Shown here in pieces: positions 1 through 7,898 of a DNA stretch of 38,514 nucleotides (the first letter of the stretch is position 1; the number at the start of each line of letters is the position of its first letter). The notes beneath the pieces were generated by a model. It was not told the DNA's origin and did no database searches. It saw nothing but the letters and a program-made list of their open reading frames with translations. The stretch is taken from NCBI GenBank assembly GCA_002471805.1, contig DKQR01000066.1, positions 1 to 38,514 on the forward strand, in the 5' to 3' direction. A program made the translations under genes and the position numbers. Source of the stretch: Fidelibacterota bacterium UBA7303 (GTDB lineage: Bacteria > Fidelibacterota > Marinisomatia > Marinisomatales > UBA1611).

Positions 1-255
1 CCGCTGAACACGTTCATCATCATCATGGTAAACTGTTAGATTACACCCCGGCCACAGAATACCATCAAAGGTTTTTAATATCTCCAGAGTAGGTAACAGT
101 GTTGAATCGTCACTCGCATATAGAATGGTTGTTTGTGCATCCGGTATATGTTGAAATAACATTTTTTCATACAATTTTCCTGCCAGTGTCATACCGACTG
201 TATCAAATTGCAGCCTACTCTTTTCTGGATATCCGTCTATAATTAATAATTTCAT
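1..255 (-). CDS. Class I glutamine amidotransferase-like protein (partial, N-terminal 85 codons)
   Basis: The reading frame starts at ATG 253-255 on the minus strand and runs off the window at base 1, so only the first 85 residues are visible. The start (MKLLIIDGYP), the phrase DGILWPGCNLTVY near residues 66-78 and the alternating strand/helix pattern resemble the N-terminal half of class I glutamine amidotransferase domains of the stand-alone GMP-synthase-like type. The catalytic Cys and His-Glu would lie beyond the window, so activity cannot be judged. It directly abuts the HAD hydrolase gene upstream (stop codon at 256-258) and is therefore the fifth gene of the minus-strand operon that begins at 4819. 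A role in amide transfer or gamma-glutamyl hydrolysis within that pathway is inference only. Confidence 0.6.
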   Translation of the reverse strand, partial: MKLLIIDGYPEKSRLQFDTVGMTLAGKLYEKMLFQHIPDAQTTILYASDDSTLLPTLEILKTFDGILWPGCNLTVYHDDDERVQR

Positions 256-1011
256 TTAGCTGCCTTTAATTTTTTCTAAAGCTTCGGATAAGCCCGAATA
301 ATCATTAAAGATTCCATCTGCTTTTGTATTTGCACTGCCTCTATCCACTGCGGCAATGCATAAAATAGCTTTCATGCCAAATTCATGGGGGCCCGCAATG
401 TCATTAGTCTCCCGATCACCAATATGGACAACTTCAGACGGAAAAAGATGCAATCCCTCCCAAGCATGTTGAAACATGGATTGATGCGGTTTTGAATGAC
501 CCACTTCATCTGAAAATGCGAATGTATCAAAATAGTCTAACAATCCTTCGTCTCTGAGCAATGTTCGTAACACACGCCCAGGACTAAATATAGCATCCGA
601 TATAATGCCCAATTGATAATGTTCGGATAATCGGGCGATGGCTTCATGCACACCTGTGACAAAGTCCGGGCGAAATACCAATTCCATTTCTTCATGAAGG
701 CGTACCAGTTCAATCATTTCATGTTCTGATAGCGATACATTTAATTTATCTAAAATTTGATTTAAACGATGGGCAACGGTCCTTGTTATATTATTATTGT
801 GCCAGTCATTTCTAAAATCAGAATCCACTTCATCATAAATATCAGAAACAGATTTAAAGGAAATATCAGTAAGTTTTGATGTAGCTGCATGAACTAATTC
901 TCGTCTTTCAACCAACTTTGTTGGACATCCTGCTTTTGCTCTTTTTGGTTCATCCGAATCATCGATTAAAACTGTATCCCACAAATCAAATGTGATTCCT
1001 TTTACAACCAT
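256..1011 (-). CDS. HAD-superfamily hydrolase
   Basis: This 251-residue protein has all four haloacid dehalogenase motifs. Motif I is FDLWDT, with nucleophile Asp9 and acid/base Asp12. Motif II is GIISDA near residue 135. The motif III lysine is in GHSKPHQSMF near residue 173, and motif IV is HIGDRETNDIAG near residue 197. An alpha-helical cap of roughly 100 residues lies between motifs I and II, as in the beta-phosphoglucomutase/haloacid dehalogenase type. The family mostly hydrolyses small phosphoesters, and some members cleave C-P or C-halogen bonds. The gene has no gap to the alcohol dehydrogenase upstream or the amidotransferase downstream. Since the first operon gene is an organophosphate-antiporter-like permease, dephosphorylation of an imported phospho-compound is an attractive but unproven role. 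Confidence 0.85.
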   Translation of the reverse strand: MVVKGITFDLWDTVLIDDSDEPKRAKAGCPTKLVERRELVHAATSKLTDISFKSVSDIYDEVDSDFRNDWHNNNITRTVAHRLNQILDKLNVSLSEHEMIELVRLHEEMELVFRPDFVTGVHEAIARLSEHYQLGIISDAIFSPGRVLRTLLRDEGLLDYFDTFAFSDEVGHSKPHQSMFQHAWEGLHLFPSEVVHIGDRETNDIAGPHEFGMKAILCIAAVDRGSANTKADGIFNDYSGLSEALEKIKGS

Positions 1012-2163
1012 TTAAATCAATCTTTCAAGAATGTCAATCACGTCTCCGGCCACCACTTTTCGAGAATTTGTTGGGCAGGATGGATCTGCCAGTGCGTATT
1101 TCTCAATCTTTTTTAAATCATTTGAGTCAATCTGAAAAGATTTTAAATCAGAAGGCAATTTTAATCGACGCAGCCAATTACTCATCATAGCAACAATTTC
1201 ATCTGCATCATTTTTAACACCCAAAACCGATCCGAGCGATGCGAGTTTTGCTCGAGCATTTTCATATTCTATATTATATTTTGTAGTTCCAATAAGAAGG
1301 GTCGCATTTGCCAAACCATGATGCAAGTCATAATGCACACCTAAAGCATGGGCGATAGCATGATTAACTCCGAGTCCTTTTTGAAAAGCGGTAGCCCCCA
1401 TGGAGGAGGCCATGAGCATATTTCCTCGAGCAGATATATTCTGGCCATTTACAACAGCACGTTCCAAATTTTTCACACATAATGCCATACCGCGCTGAGC
1501 AATGCCATCGGCAAATGGATGAAATGCATCCACCCAAAATGCTTCTAGATTATGAACAAATGCATCGACACCTGTGGCGGCCGTTAAACCGGCTGGAAGC
1601 CCAACAGTTAATTCCGGATCCAGAATGGCAATATCCGGCAACATGAAGGGTGAAAAAATAATGGTCTTCTTATTAGTGGCTTTTATTAAAATTACACTGC
1701 TTCGTCCCACTTCACTTCCAGTACCGGCAGTCGTTGGAACAGCATAAAAGGGCGGCATATTATTCTGAATCAAACAATCGCCACCCAAAGCATCATCATA
1801 TTGTTCTAAAGGGCCCTCATGTGTGGCCATCACTTTAATGGTTTTACCCACATCCATGGATGACCCGCCACCCAAAGCAACAATAAAGGTTGAACCACTT
1901 TCTTTATAAACGATGGTTCCAGCATATACATTTTCGCAGGTTGGATTAGACTTCACCTCGTTATAGGTTATAAGTTCAATCCCTGAATCAGTAAAAAGGT
2001 TACGAACCTTTTCAGGAATTCCCGCTGATTCCAGTCCTTGATCTGTTACCAGGAGTCCTTTAGAGCGCCCTGATTCCTTGATCATGGATGGCAATTCTTG
2101 AATCACGCCCGGCCCGTATTCTATACGTGTTGGATAAAAATAGCTGTGTCGCTGGTTTGGCAT
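1012..2163 (-). CDS. Iron-containing alcohol dehydrogenase
   Basis: This is a 383-residue group III (iron-dependent) NAD(P)-linked alcohol dehydrogenase, the usual length for the family. The nucleotide-binding motif GGGSSMD is at residues 98-104. The expected metal ligands are Asp200 and His204 (in GVDAFVHNLEAF), His268 and His282 (in NHAIAHALG and HHGLANA), with the same spacing as FucO-type enzymes. It would interconvert a primary alcohol and an aldehyde in the cytoplasm. The gene lies one base after the aldehyde dehydrogenase stop and directly before the HAD gene, so the alcohol and aldehyde dehydrogenases probably act in series, oxidising an alcohol to a carboxylate. Subfamily substrates vary widely and cannot be assigned from sequence. 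Confidence 0.9.
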   Translation of the reverse strand: MPNQRHSYFYPTRIEYGPGVIQELPSMIKESGRSKGLLVTDQGLESAGIPEKVRNLFTDSGIELITYNEVKSNPTCENVYAGTIVYKESGSTFIVALGGGSSMDVGKTIKVMATHEGPLEQYDDALGGDCLIQNNMPPFYAVPTTAGTGSEVGRSSVILIKATNKKTIIFSPFMLPDIAILDPELTVGLPAGLTAATGVDAFVHNLEAFWVDAFHPFADGIAQRGMALCVKNLERAVVNGQNISARGNMLMASSMGATAFQKGLGVNHAIAHALGVHYDLHHGLANATLLIGTTKYNIEYENARAKLASLGSVLGVKNDADEIVAMMSNWLRRLKLPSDLKSFQIDSNDLKKIEKYALADPSCPTNSRKVVAGDVIDILERLI

Positions 2164-2164
2164 C

Positions 2165-3568
2165 TTAATGTGTTTTATTTCTCAAATGATAGGATTTGGG
2201 TCGCGTTAATTGCTCAAAGCCAACTTGGGACAAGGAACAGCCACGACCGGAATCTTTTATGCCCGCCCAGGATAAATAGGGATCTAAATAATCACAGCGG
2301 TTCATAAAACATGTCCCTGTTTCAATATTGTTAGCAATTTGAATGGCTTCATCCTCATTTTCTGTCCAAACCGACGCGGTTAATCCATAGGGACTGTCAT
2401 TCATGAGTTGCAATGCTTCACCATCATTTTTTACAGGCATGATGCCCACCACTGGACCAAATGATTCATCCATCATAACATTCATGGAATGATTAACGTT
2501 GATTAATACTTGTGGCGGCAAATAATGCGGGCCCAATGATTGTCCGTTGAAATGATTCCAATCCAATAAGGGTTTAGCTCCAGATGAAACAGCCTGATCA
2601 ATATGGGATTTAACGAGACGAACACCACTTAATTTCGTCATAGGTCCCAATGTTATTTTTTCATCTGTGGGGTTTCCCAAAATATATTGATTCGTTAAAT
2701 CAACAAAACCATCGACAAATGATGAGAAATGATCTTCATGCACATAAATGCGTTCTATCCCGCAGCAAGATTGACCCGAATTGAAAAATGCCCCATCCAC
2801 CAAATTTTCGATCGCAAAATCAATATTAGCATCGGCACGTACATAGGCAGGATCTTTACCGCCCAATTCCAATCCAAGTCCAATAAATCGTTCAGATGCA
2901 ATACGCTGAATCACGTGCCCACCGGAAACAGAACCTGTAAAAGCCACAAAATCAATTCGATTATCTCGAACAACTTCAGCCGTTGATTCATGCGTTAAAT
3001 GAAGAAATTGAAATAATCCATCCGGGAGCCCTGCTTTATCAAATGCTTGTTTTAATCGTTCAGCGCATAAAGGTGTTTGAGTCGAATGTTTTAACACAAT
3101 TGCATTTCCGGCTAATAAGGCGGGGACCACAGTATTAACCGCAATTAAATAGGGATAATTCCATGCGGGTACCACAAATACAATACCCAATGGTTCTCGT
3201 TGAATAAATCGATTAAATCCATCCTTTTTGTCTATATGTATGTCTTTCAAAGCATTATCAGCCAACCGAATCATGCCCAAAGTCCGTTCTGCTGTACCGC
3301 GCACTTCTCCTGGAGCATAACGAATAGGTCGTCCCATTTGCCATGATAATTCTTCAGAAATCGCCTCCAATTTTGATGTGAATGCATCAACAAACTTTGT
3401 TACAACAATTTTTCGATCCTGAAGACCTGTGTGTTTCCATTCTTTTTGTATTTTTACCGCCTTTGTTAACATATTATCAATATCCTTTCCATCATGAAAG
3501 GGTCGTTCGATATAAACATTTTCATCGATGGGGGAAATCACTTTTAATCGTTGGTTTGAACCAGCCAT
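2165..3568 (-). CDS. NAD(P)-dependent aldehyde dehydrogenase (succinate-semialdehyde/lactaldehyde-type)
   Basis: This 467-residue aldehyde dehydrogenase oxidises an aldehyde to a carboxylate. The nucleotide-binding region includes PAWNYPY (134-140) and FTGSVSGG (210-217). The general base is Glu234 in LELGGKDP. The nucleophile is Cys268 in NSGQSCCG, followed by a second Cys269. The protein is slightly shorter than the 480-500 residues typical of the superfamily but complete at both ends. The GQSCCGIERIYV pattern is common in members annotated as succinate-semialdehyde dehydrogenase, which says little about the true substrate. ATG 3566-3568 follows directly on the permease stop codon, which implies translational coupling. 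Its likely partner is the alcohol dehydrogenase one base downstream. Confidence 0.9.
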   Translation of the reverse strand: MAGSNQRLKVISPIDENVYIERPFHDGKDIDNMLTKAVKIQKEWKHTGLQDRKIVVTKFVDAFTSKLEAISEELSWQMGRPIRYAPGEVRGTAERTLGMIRLADNALKDIHIDKKDGFNRFIQREPLGIVFVVPAWNYPYLIAVNTVVPALLAGNAIVLKHSTQTPLCAERLKQAFDKAGLPDGLFQFLHLTHESTAEVVRDNRIDFVAFTGSVSGGHVIQRIASERFIGLGLELGGKDPAYVRADANIDFAIENLVDGAFFNSGQSCCGIERIYVHEDHFSSFVDGFVDLTNQYILGNPTDEKITLGPMTKLSGVRLVKSHIDQAVSSGAKPLLDWNHFNGQSLGPHYLPPQVLINVNHSMNVMMDESFGPVVGIMPVKNDGEALQLMNDSPYGLTASVWTENEDEAIQIANNIETGTCFMNRCDYLDPYLSWAGIKDSGRGCSLSQVGFEQLTRPKSYHLRNKTH

Positions 3569-4819
3569 TTATAAATCGGCCTTTCCTGTTTTATTTCGTA
3601 ACAAGATAAGAAATAAAAAGATAGCTGCTAAGACAGCTGACACTAAAAGAATGCTGAAAACGGTTCCTGCACCGGACGAATCTAAGATGGAACCCAATAT
3701 AAATTCCTGTACAACGGAACCTACAGCCCCTAATCCATTAATAATTCCGGCTGCAAATGCAGCACCGCGTAAAGTGCTAACTTCAATGGCCCCGGCTCCA
3801 GTCATGAGTGCGTCCGGCCCATACAAAGTGAAACCCACCAAAGCTAGACTTATTCCGAAATAAAGTAAACTCGCAGGTCCATACGTGTATAGCAGCATGG
3901 TGGAAGCAGTCATGGCTAAAATGAAATAAAAACTGATTTTTGCGCGCTTTCCAGAAAAGTATTTATCTGAAATAAATCCTGCTGCAATTACACCGAATGC
4001 ACCTGCGAAATCAAATGCCGTCGAAAGATAACCCGCATCATCCAGAGCAAGCCCGTAATCACGATAAAGAAGAAATGGGGTCCAGGACCAAAGGGCATAT
4101 CGAATGAATTTCACAAAAAAATAGAATCCTCCTACAAGTAAAATATTGGTCCAAATGGCAGAACTCCATCCTAAATCTCTCTGTACATTCTTTTCTATTA
4201 TGGATTTATTTTCACTGGAATCCACAAGCCCAAACCCAACATCTTCAGGTTTATTTCTTTGATTAAATAAAAAGAAAATCCAAACACCTAATAGAATAAT
4301 AGAGCCAGCCCAGAACGACCATTGAATACCCCATCTTGCCAATACCCAAGCTGCAAGTCCGCTGGCCAGCACACCGCCAATTTGATAATTTGTTGCCCAA
4401 AATCCCATAACCGTTCCACGTTCTTTTCGGCTAAACCACGGAGCCATGGCGGCCACATTATTAGACCATCCTGTGGATTGAGCGAAACCATTAATCATCA
4501 TTAACAATGAAAAGGTTATCCAGGAGTTCGTTATACCAAATAAAAAGTTAACCGCAATAGATACGGCCATTCCGAACAATAATAAGATTCGTGGCCCCCA
4601 CTTCGACCCAACCCAGCCCATAATAAATTGACCAATAGTATAGGCAACTAAATAGGCTGATCCAATGAACCCGAGTAAAGATGGATCCCAGGACAGTTCT
4701 TCAGCTAATGCTGGTTTGGCAATAAAGAATGGTTTTCGACAAAAATAAAATCCCGCATAGGATAACCATGTGGATGCGAAAATGCGATAACGCCATATTG
4801 ACTGAGGTGAATAAATCAT
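3569..4819 (-). CDS. MFS permease, organophosphate:phosphate antiporter-like (GlpT/UhpT/SLC37 type)
   Basis: This 416-residue, 12-helix major facilitator protein is the first gene of the minus-strand operon. The first segment contains YAGFYFCRKPF near residues 21-31, and a GW-containing stretch (AQSTGWSNN) lies near residue 120. Both resemble the organophosphate:Pi antiporter family (GlpT, UhpT, SLC37), in which the early Tyr/Arg-Lys region forms part of the anion site. It would sit in the inner membrane and import an anionic organic compound such as a phosphoester, phosphonate or similar oxyanion. The ATG at 4817-4819 faces a 155-base divergent intergenic region that should hold its promoter. 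No gap separates it from the aldehyde dehydrogenase. Family assignment is fairly secure; the substrate is not. Confidence 0.85.
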   Translation of the reverse strand: MIYSPQSIWRYRIFASTWLSYAGFYFCRKPFFIAKPALAEELSWDPSLLGFIGSAYLVAYTIGQFIMGWVGSKWGPRILLLFGMAVSIAVNFLFGITNSWITFSLLMMINGFAQSTGWSNNVAAMAPWFSRKERGTVMGFWATNYQIGGVLASGLAAWVLARWGIQWSFWAGSIILLGVWIFFLFNQRNKPEDVGFGLVDSSENKSIIEKNVQRDLGWSSAIWTNILLVGGFYFFVKFIRYALWSWTPFLLYRDYGLALDDAGYLSTAFDFAGAFGVIAAGFISDKYFSGKRAKISFYFILAMTASTMLLYTYGPASLLYFGISLALVGFTLYGPDALMTGAGAIEVSTLRGAAFAAGIINGLGAVGSVVQEFILGSILDSSGAGTVFSILLVSAVLAAIFLFLILLRNKTGKADL

Positions 4820-4974
4820 TCTTCAGTTTTACAAAGGAATAAACTGTTAATGTCGGAGAATGGGAAAATGTAAATCAAAAATCATAAGGGTTGAATATAT
4901 AATCTTAATTACATTACCTGAACAGAATTAGATAAAATATTTTTATGTTCAGCTTATTTTAACATATTGATTTA
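4820..4974. other. Divergent intergenic region
   Basis: These 155 AT-rich bases separate the minus-strand permease operon from the plus-strand ferric-reductase-like gene, so they should hold promoters for both directions. A TATAAT hexamer occurs at 4898-4903 on the plus strand, but there is no convincing -35 box at the right distance. A separated inverted repeat at 4918-4952 is listed on its own. No small ORF or RNA gene is apparent. Confidence 0.5.
4918..4952. promoter_or_regulatory. Inverted repeat CTGAACA-N21-TGTTCAG, possible operator
   Basis: Perfect 7-base half-sites lie at 4918-4924 and 4946-4952, and the 21-base spacer contains the palindrome AAAATATTTT (4934-4943). The element sits 22 bases before the plus-strand start codon within a divergent promoter region, where a regulator-binding site is plausible. 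No regulator gene is visible in the window. A 7-base repeat in AT-rich DNA may also arise by chance. Confidence 0.3.
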
Positions 4975-5562
4975 ATGACTATGAATGTAAAACAGAAAAC
5001 AGTTATCGGCTGGACGGCAGGCCTATCAATTGTATATGCGATCACGAGGTATCATTACTTCAAAGGTGTTCCTTTCCAACAATTTTTCCCTGATATATTG
5101 AATAAAGGACTCTCATTGGCTGCCATTTTATTAATCAGTCTTTTGCTTTCTGTTGGCCCTTTATCTCGCCAATTCCCAGATAAATTTAATAATCTTCAAT
5201 TGGGAAAAAGGTTATTTGGTTCATTGGGTTTTGTTTTTGCTTTTCTCCATTCATTGGTTTCAATCTACTTTTACAAACCAGATCATTATCCCAAGTTTTT
5301 CTCACTTGAGCATCTTAATGTTATAGGAAAATTTGTACTTTATTCCGGTGTAGTTTCCTTAATATTGTTAAGTATTGCATTTATGGTGTCATTTCCAAAA
5401 ATTCTAAATGTACGTCCTAATTATTTTTCAACAATCCCAGTTTATCGGTTTCGTAGGCTTAATTATTGGAGGTGGTCATGTGATTCCTATCGGTGCTCAG
5501 GGATGGTTTCATCCCTACTGTTGGCCGGGGTATTTAATTCCATTATGTATAACAGAAAGTAA
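4975..5562 (+). CDS. Ferric-reductase-like transmembrane protein, apparent frameshift near base 5426
   Basis: The frame from ATG 4975 encodes 195 residues. Hydrophobic segments lie near residues 12-27, 45-62, 80-100 and 118-140, with His92 in FAFLHSLVS. This matches the ferric reductase-like transmembrane domain, which binds heme b through histidines on two helices. After about residue 151 this frame becomes polar and unlike the family. The +1 frame from 5408 instead reads FIGFVGLIIGGGHVIPIG followed by QGWFHPYCWPG, which looks like the missing histidine-bearing helix and its conserved tail. Removing one T from the T5 run at 5424-5428 joins the two frames smoothly. The +1 frame has no stop before the next gene, so the true C-terminus is unresolved. 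The cause may be a pseudogene mutation, an assembly error or recoding. Confidence 0.55.
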   Translation: MTMNVKQKTVIGWTAGLSIVYAITRYHYFKGVPFQQFFPDILNKGLSLAAILLISLLLSVGPLSRQFPDKFNNLQLGKRLFGSLGFVFAFLHSLVSIYFYKPDHYPKFFSLEHLNVIGKFVLYSGVVSLILLSIAFMVSFPKILNVRPNYFSTIPVYRFRRLNYWRWSCDSYRCSGMVSSLLLAGVFNSIMYNRK

Positions 5563-5566
5563 AAAT

Positions 5567-7894
5567 ATGACACAATTATTATTCTTTCTTTTTTTTACCA
5601 AAACAGTGTTTGCACAAGTAAGTACCGAAAGGATACTTGAGCAACCATTAGAACCGCATCCAATTATTGAATTAAAGAATTGGGATGTATTCAATGGCGA
5701 AACCTCATTAGAGAATGCTCTTAATTTTCAGAATAATAATGGCTGGGAATCATGGACACTTAATACAAAATGGTGGGATGAGTATAATGTTAAATGGTTC
5801 CGGAGAAATGTGTCAATACCCGAATCATTTAGGGGGCAGGATGTTTTTCTCGAACTAAAAGTTGATAATAAAGGGATTGTTTATTTCAATGGTGAAAAAC
5901 TCATGAATGTTGCACGGCTTCAAGGGAAAAAATTGTTAATAAAAAATGCCAAAGGAAATGAAACTTTTACCATAGTAGTTCGCGGGGAAAAAACGGGGTA
6001 TTATGGCCAATTTTATCAAGCAGATATTGTAGCCTATCCACCTGGCTACAGCGATTTTTATTTTTATTTAAATTCGGTTGAAACATTAAGACCTTCCAGT
6101 CGAGGAATATCCATTGAAAAAGCAAAATGGAAAATGATGGCAGATGAGGGCGCCAGCCACCCTGATTTTGACGATTCACATTGGGTAACACGAGAAATCA
6201 GAGGTACTTGGAGGGGTGAATACAAACATGCGTGGTACCGTATGTCCATTAAACTTCCAGATGAAATTGATGGATTCCCTATTAATAGTAACCGTTTATT
6301 CATTCATGCTTACACAAATGACAAAGGTGAAATTTGGTATGAAGGACAAAAGCTACATGAATTCAGGGATAGTTCTGGGAATATTTTATTTGAGGTAAAT
6401 GGCACACCATCTAAAACGATCTCTTTTGCGATCAAAGCCATAAATGAAAGAAATATGGGTGAATTAAAAGATGTAAGAATTATTTCAAGTGAAGCATTAA
6501 GATTAGAATCCACTTATAAATCCATGCTCGAAAAACTCGAAAGATGGGATCGATATTTCCAAAGACATCCTGCTCCTAAAGAAGAATGGATATCCGTAGC
6601 GACTGTCACATTAAAAGAGACCATTGAATCAGATAAACCATTAGAGATTAAACTCAATCAGCTAGAATCGAAAATAGCTTCTCTGAATAATAAAATGGTA
6701 TCTCAACCCGTCTTTGTTGTTCCACCTTATTTACAAAATGTGCAAGATGATGGTATTACCATTATGTGGGAAACAGCCCTCCCATCTTTAGGCACGGTCT
6801 TATTTGGGAAACAGGATTTAAATCGTGCCATTCATGGTCAATATTCCCCTACTACAATTCATGAAATAACTTTAGTCGGATTGGATAGAAATACGCATTA
6901 TAACTATCGGGTGATTTCGGGTGATATGGCCAGCCCCATACAAACATTTAGAACAAAGAAAGATGACGGTATTCCATTTTCCTTTTCTGTGTATGGAGAT
7001 AATCGCAGTTATCCAAAAGTAGCGGAAAATGTTGTTAAAATGATGACACGTGAAAAGATTGATTTCATATGCAGTGTGGGTGATGTGGTTACTCGGGGAA
7101 TCAATTTATCTGAATGGGTGGACGATTATTTATATCCTCTGCGATGGATTGGTGGACAAGTTCCAACCTACATCTCTATTGGGAATCATGAGTATGGTGG
7201 CTATTGGGAAGTCGGAGAAGTTTATCCCTTTGAAGAGCGCGTGAATCATCCACTAACCTCAAATGGCAGTACGGAATATTGGTATTCATTCGATTATGGG
7301 AATGCCCATTTTGTATTCATAGATCCAAACAAAGGAGACGGACCAAAAGGGCGTCGCATACCGCCGGGAAGTCAACAATATGAATGGCTCAAACATGATT
7401 TAAAATCTGCACGAAGATCGTCCAAATGGACATTCGTTTTTTTCCATCAACCACCCTACTCGGAATGTTGGTCAGGCGGTTATTATGATGGAGAATATTA
7501 TTTGCGTGAAGAGATTGTACCTCTCATGGAACTCAATGGTGTAGATATTGTGTTCAGTGGCCATACTCATGATTACGAACGCGGTCTTCCCCATCCGCCC
7601 TATGATCCTGAAACGGGTTCAGGAAATAATGCAGCTTATATTATTACAGGCGGTGCAGGATCATTCTTGGATAATCATAAATATTATGAATGGGAACAAA
7701 TTGATATTCCGGACCATCCTGCACGACCCAACAGTAACGAATCAGACGAAGGCAAATATTATGAATACCATTATATTGTTATTAATATTGATGGAGATAT
7801 ATTAAAAGCAACCACGCAAAAAATGAACGGTGATGGGAGTTATGGAGGTGTCATGGATTCATTCGAATTGCACTATAATACATCCAATAAATAA
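5567..7894 (+). CDS. Secreted calcineurin-like metallophosphoesterase with N-terminal jelly-roll and Fn3-like domains (acid-phosphatase-like)
   Basis: This 775-residue protein starts at ATG 5567; the open frame extends further upstream only because it overlaps the preceding gene. Residues 1-17 (MTQLLFFLFFTKTVFAQ) look like a signal peptide, though without basic residues. Residues from about 30 to 290 contain two stretches like the galactose-binding jelly-roll modules of secreted glycosidases (for example DFDDSHW, HAWYRM). A purple-acid-phosphatase-like Fn3 domain follows near 385-460 (PPYLQNVQDDGITIMWE). The metallophosphoesterase core carries GDNR (Asp478), GDVV (Asp506), GNHE (near 539), FFHQPPYSE and GHTHDYER (near 664). 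The tyrosine that colours purple acid phosphatases (GDxxY) is replaced by Thr. It probably releases phosphate from an extracellular ester. It lies 4 bases upstream of the next gene and so is probably co-transcribed with the sugar cluster. Confidence 0.85.
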   Translation: MTQLLFFLFFTKTVFAQVSTERILEQPLEPHPIIELKNWDVFNGETSLENALNFQNNNGWESWTLNTKWWDEYNVKWFRRNVSIPESFRGQDVFLELKVDNKGIVYFNGEKLMNVARLQGKKLLIKNAKGNETFTIVVRGEKTGYYGQFYQADIVAYPPGYSDFYFYLNSVETLRPSSRGISIEKAKWKMMADEGASHPDFDDSHWVTREIRGTWRGEYKHAWYRMSIKLPDEIDGFPINSNRLFIHAYTNDKGEIWYEGQKLHEFRDSSGNILFEVNGTPSKTISFAIKAINERNMGELKDVRIISSEALRLESTYKSMLEKLERWDRYFQRHPAPKEEWISVATVTLKETIESDKPLEIKLNQLESKIASLNNKMVSQPVFVVPPYLQNVQDDGITIMWETALPSLGTVLFGKQDLNRAIHGQYSPTTIHEITLVGLDRNTHYNYRVISGDMASPIQTFRTKKDDGIPFSFSVYGDNRSYPKVAENVVKMMTREKIDFICSVGDVVTRGINLSEWVDDYLYPLRWIGGQVPTYISIGNHEYGGYWEVGEVYPFEERVNHPLTSNGSTEYWYSFDYGNAHFVFIDPNKGDGPKGRRIPPGSQQYEWLKHDLKSARRSSKWTFVFFHQPPYSECWSGGYYDGEYYLREEIVPLMELNGVDIVFSGHTHDYERGLPHPPYDPETGSGNNAAYIITGGAGSFLDNHKYYEWEQIDIPDHPARPNSNESDEGKYYEYHYIVINIDGDILKATTQKMNGDGSYGGVMDSFELHYNTSNK

Positions 7895-7898
7895 AAGA

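Noticed and set aside
5408..5566. Extended N-terminus for the metallophosphoesterase (start at 5408)
   Set aside because: The 53 extra residues overlap the upstream membrane-protein gene and look like its missing helix, while ATG 5567 begins directly with a signal-peptide-like stretch.
7830..7898. Longer start for the Gfo/Idh/MocA gene at 7830
   Set aside because: It would overlap the phosphoesterase by 65 bases and adds sequence unlike the family; ATG 7899 sits just after the stop.
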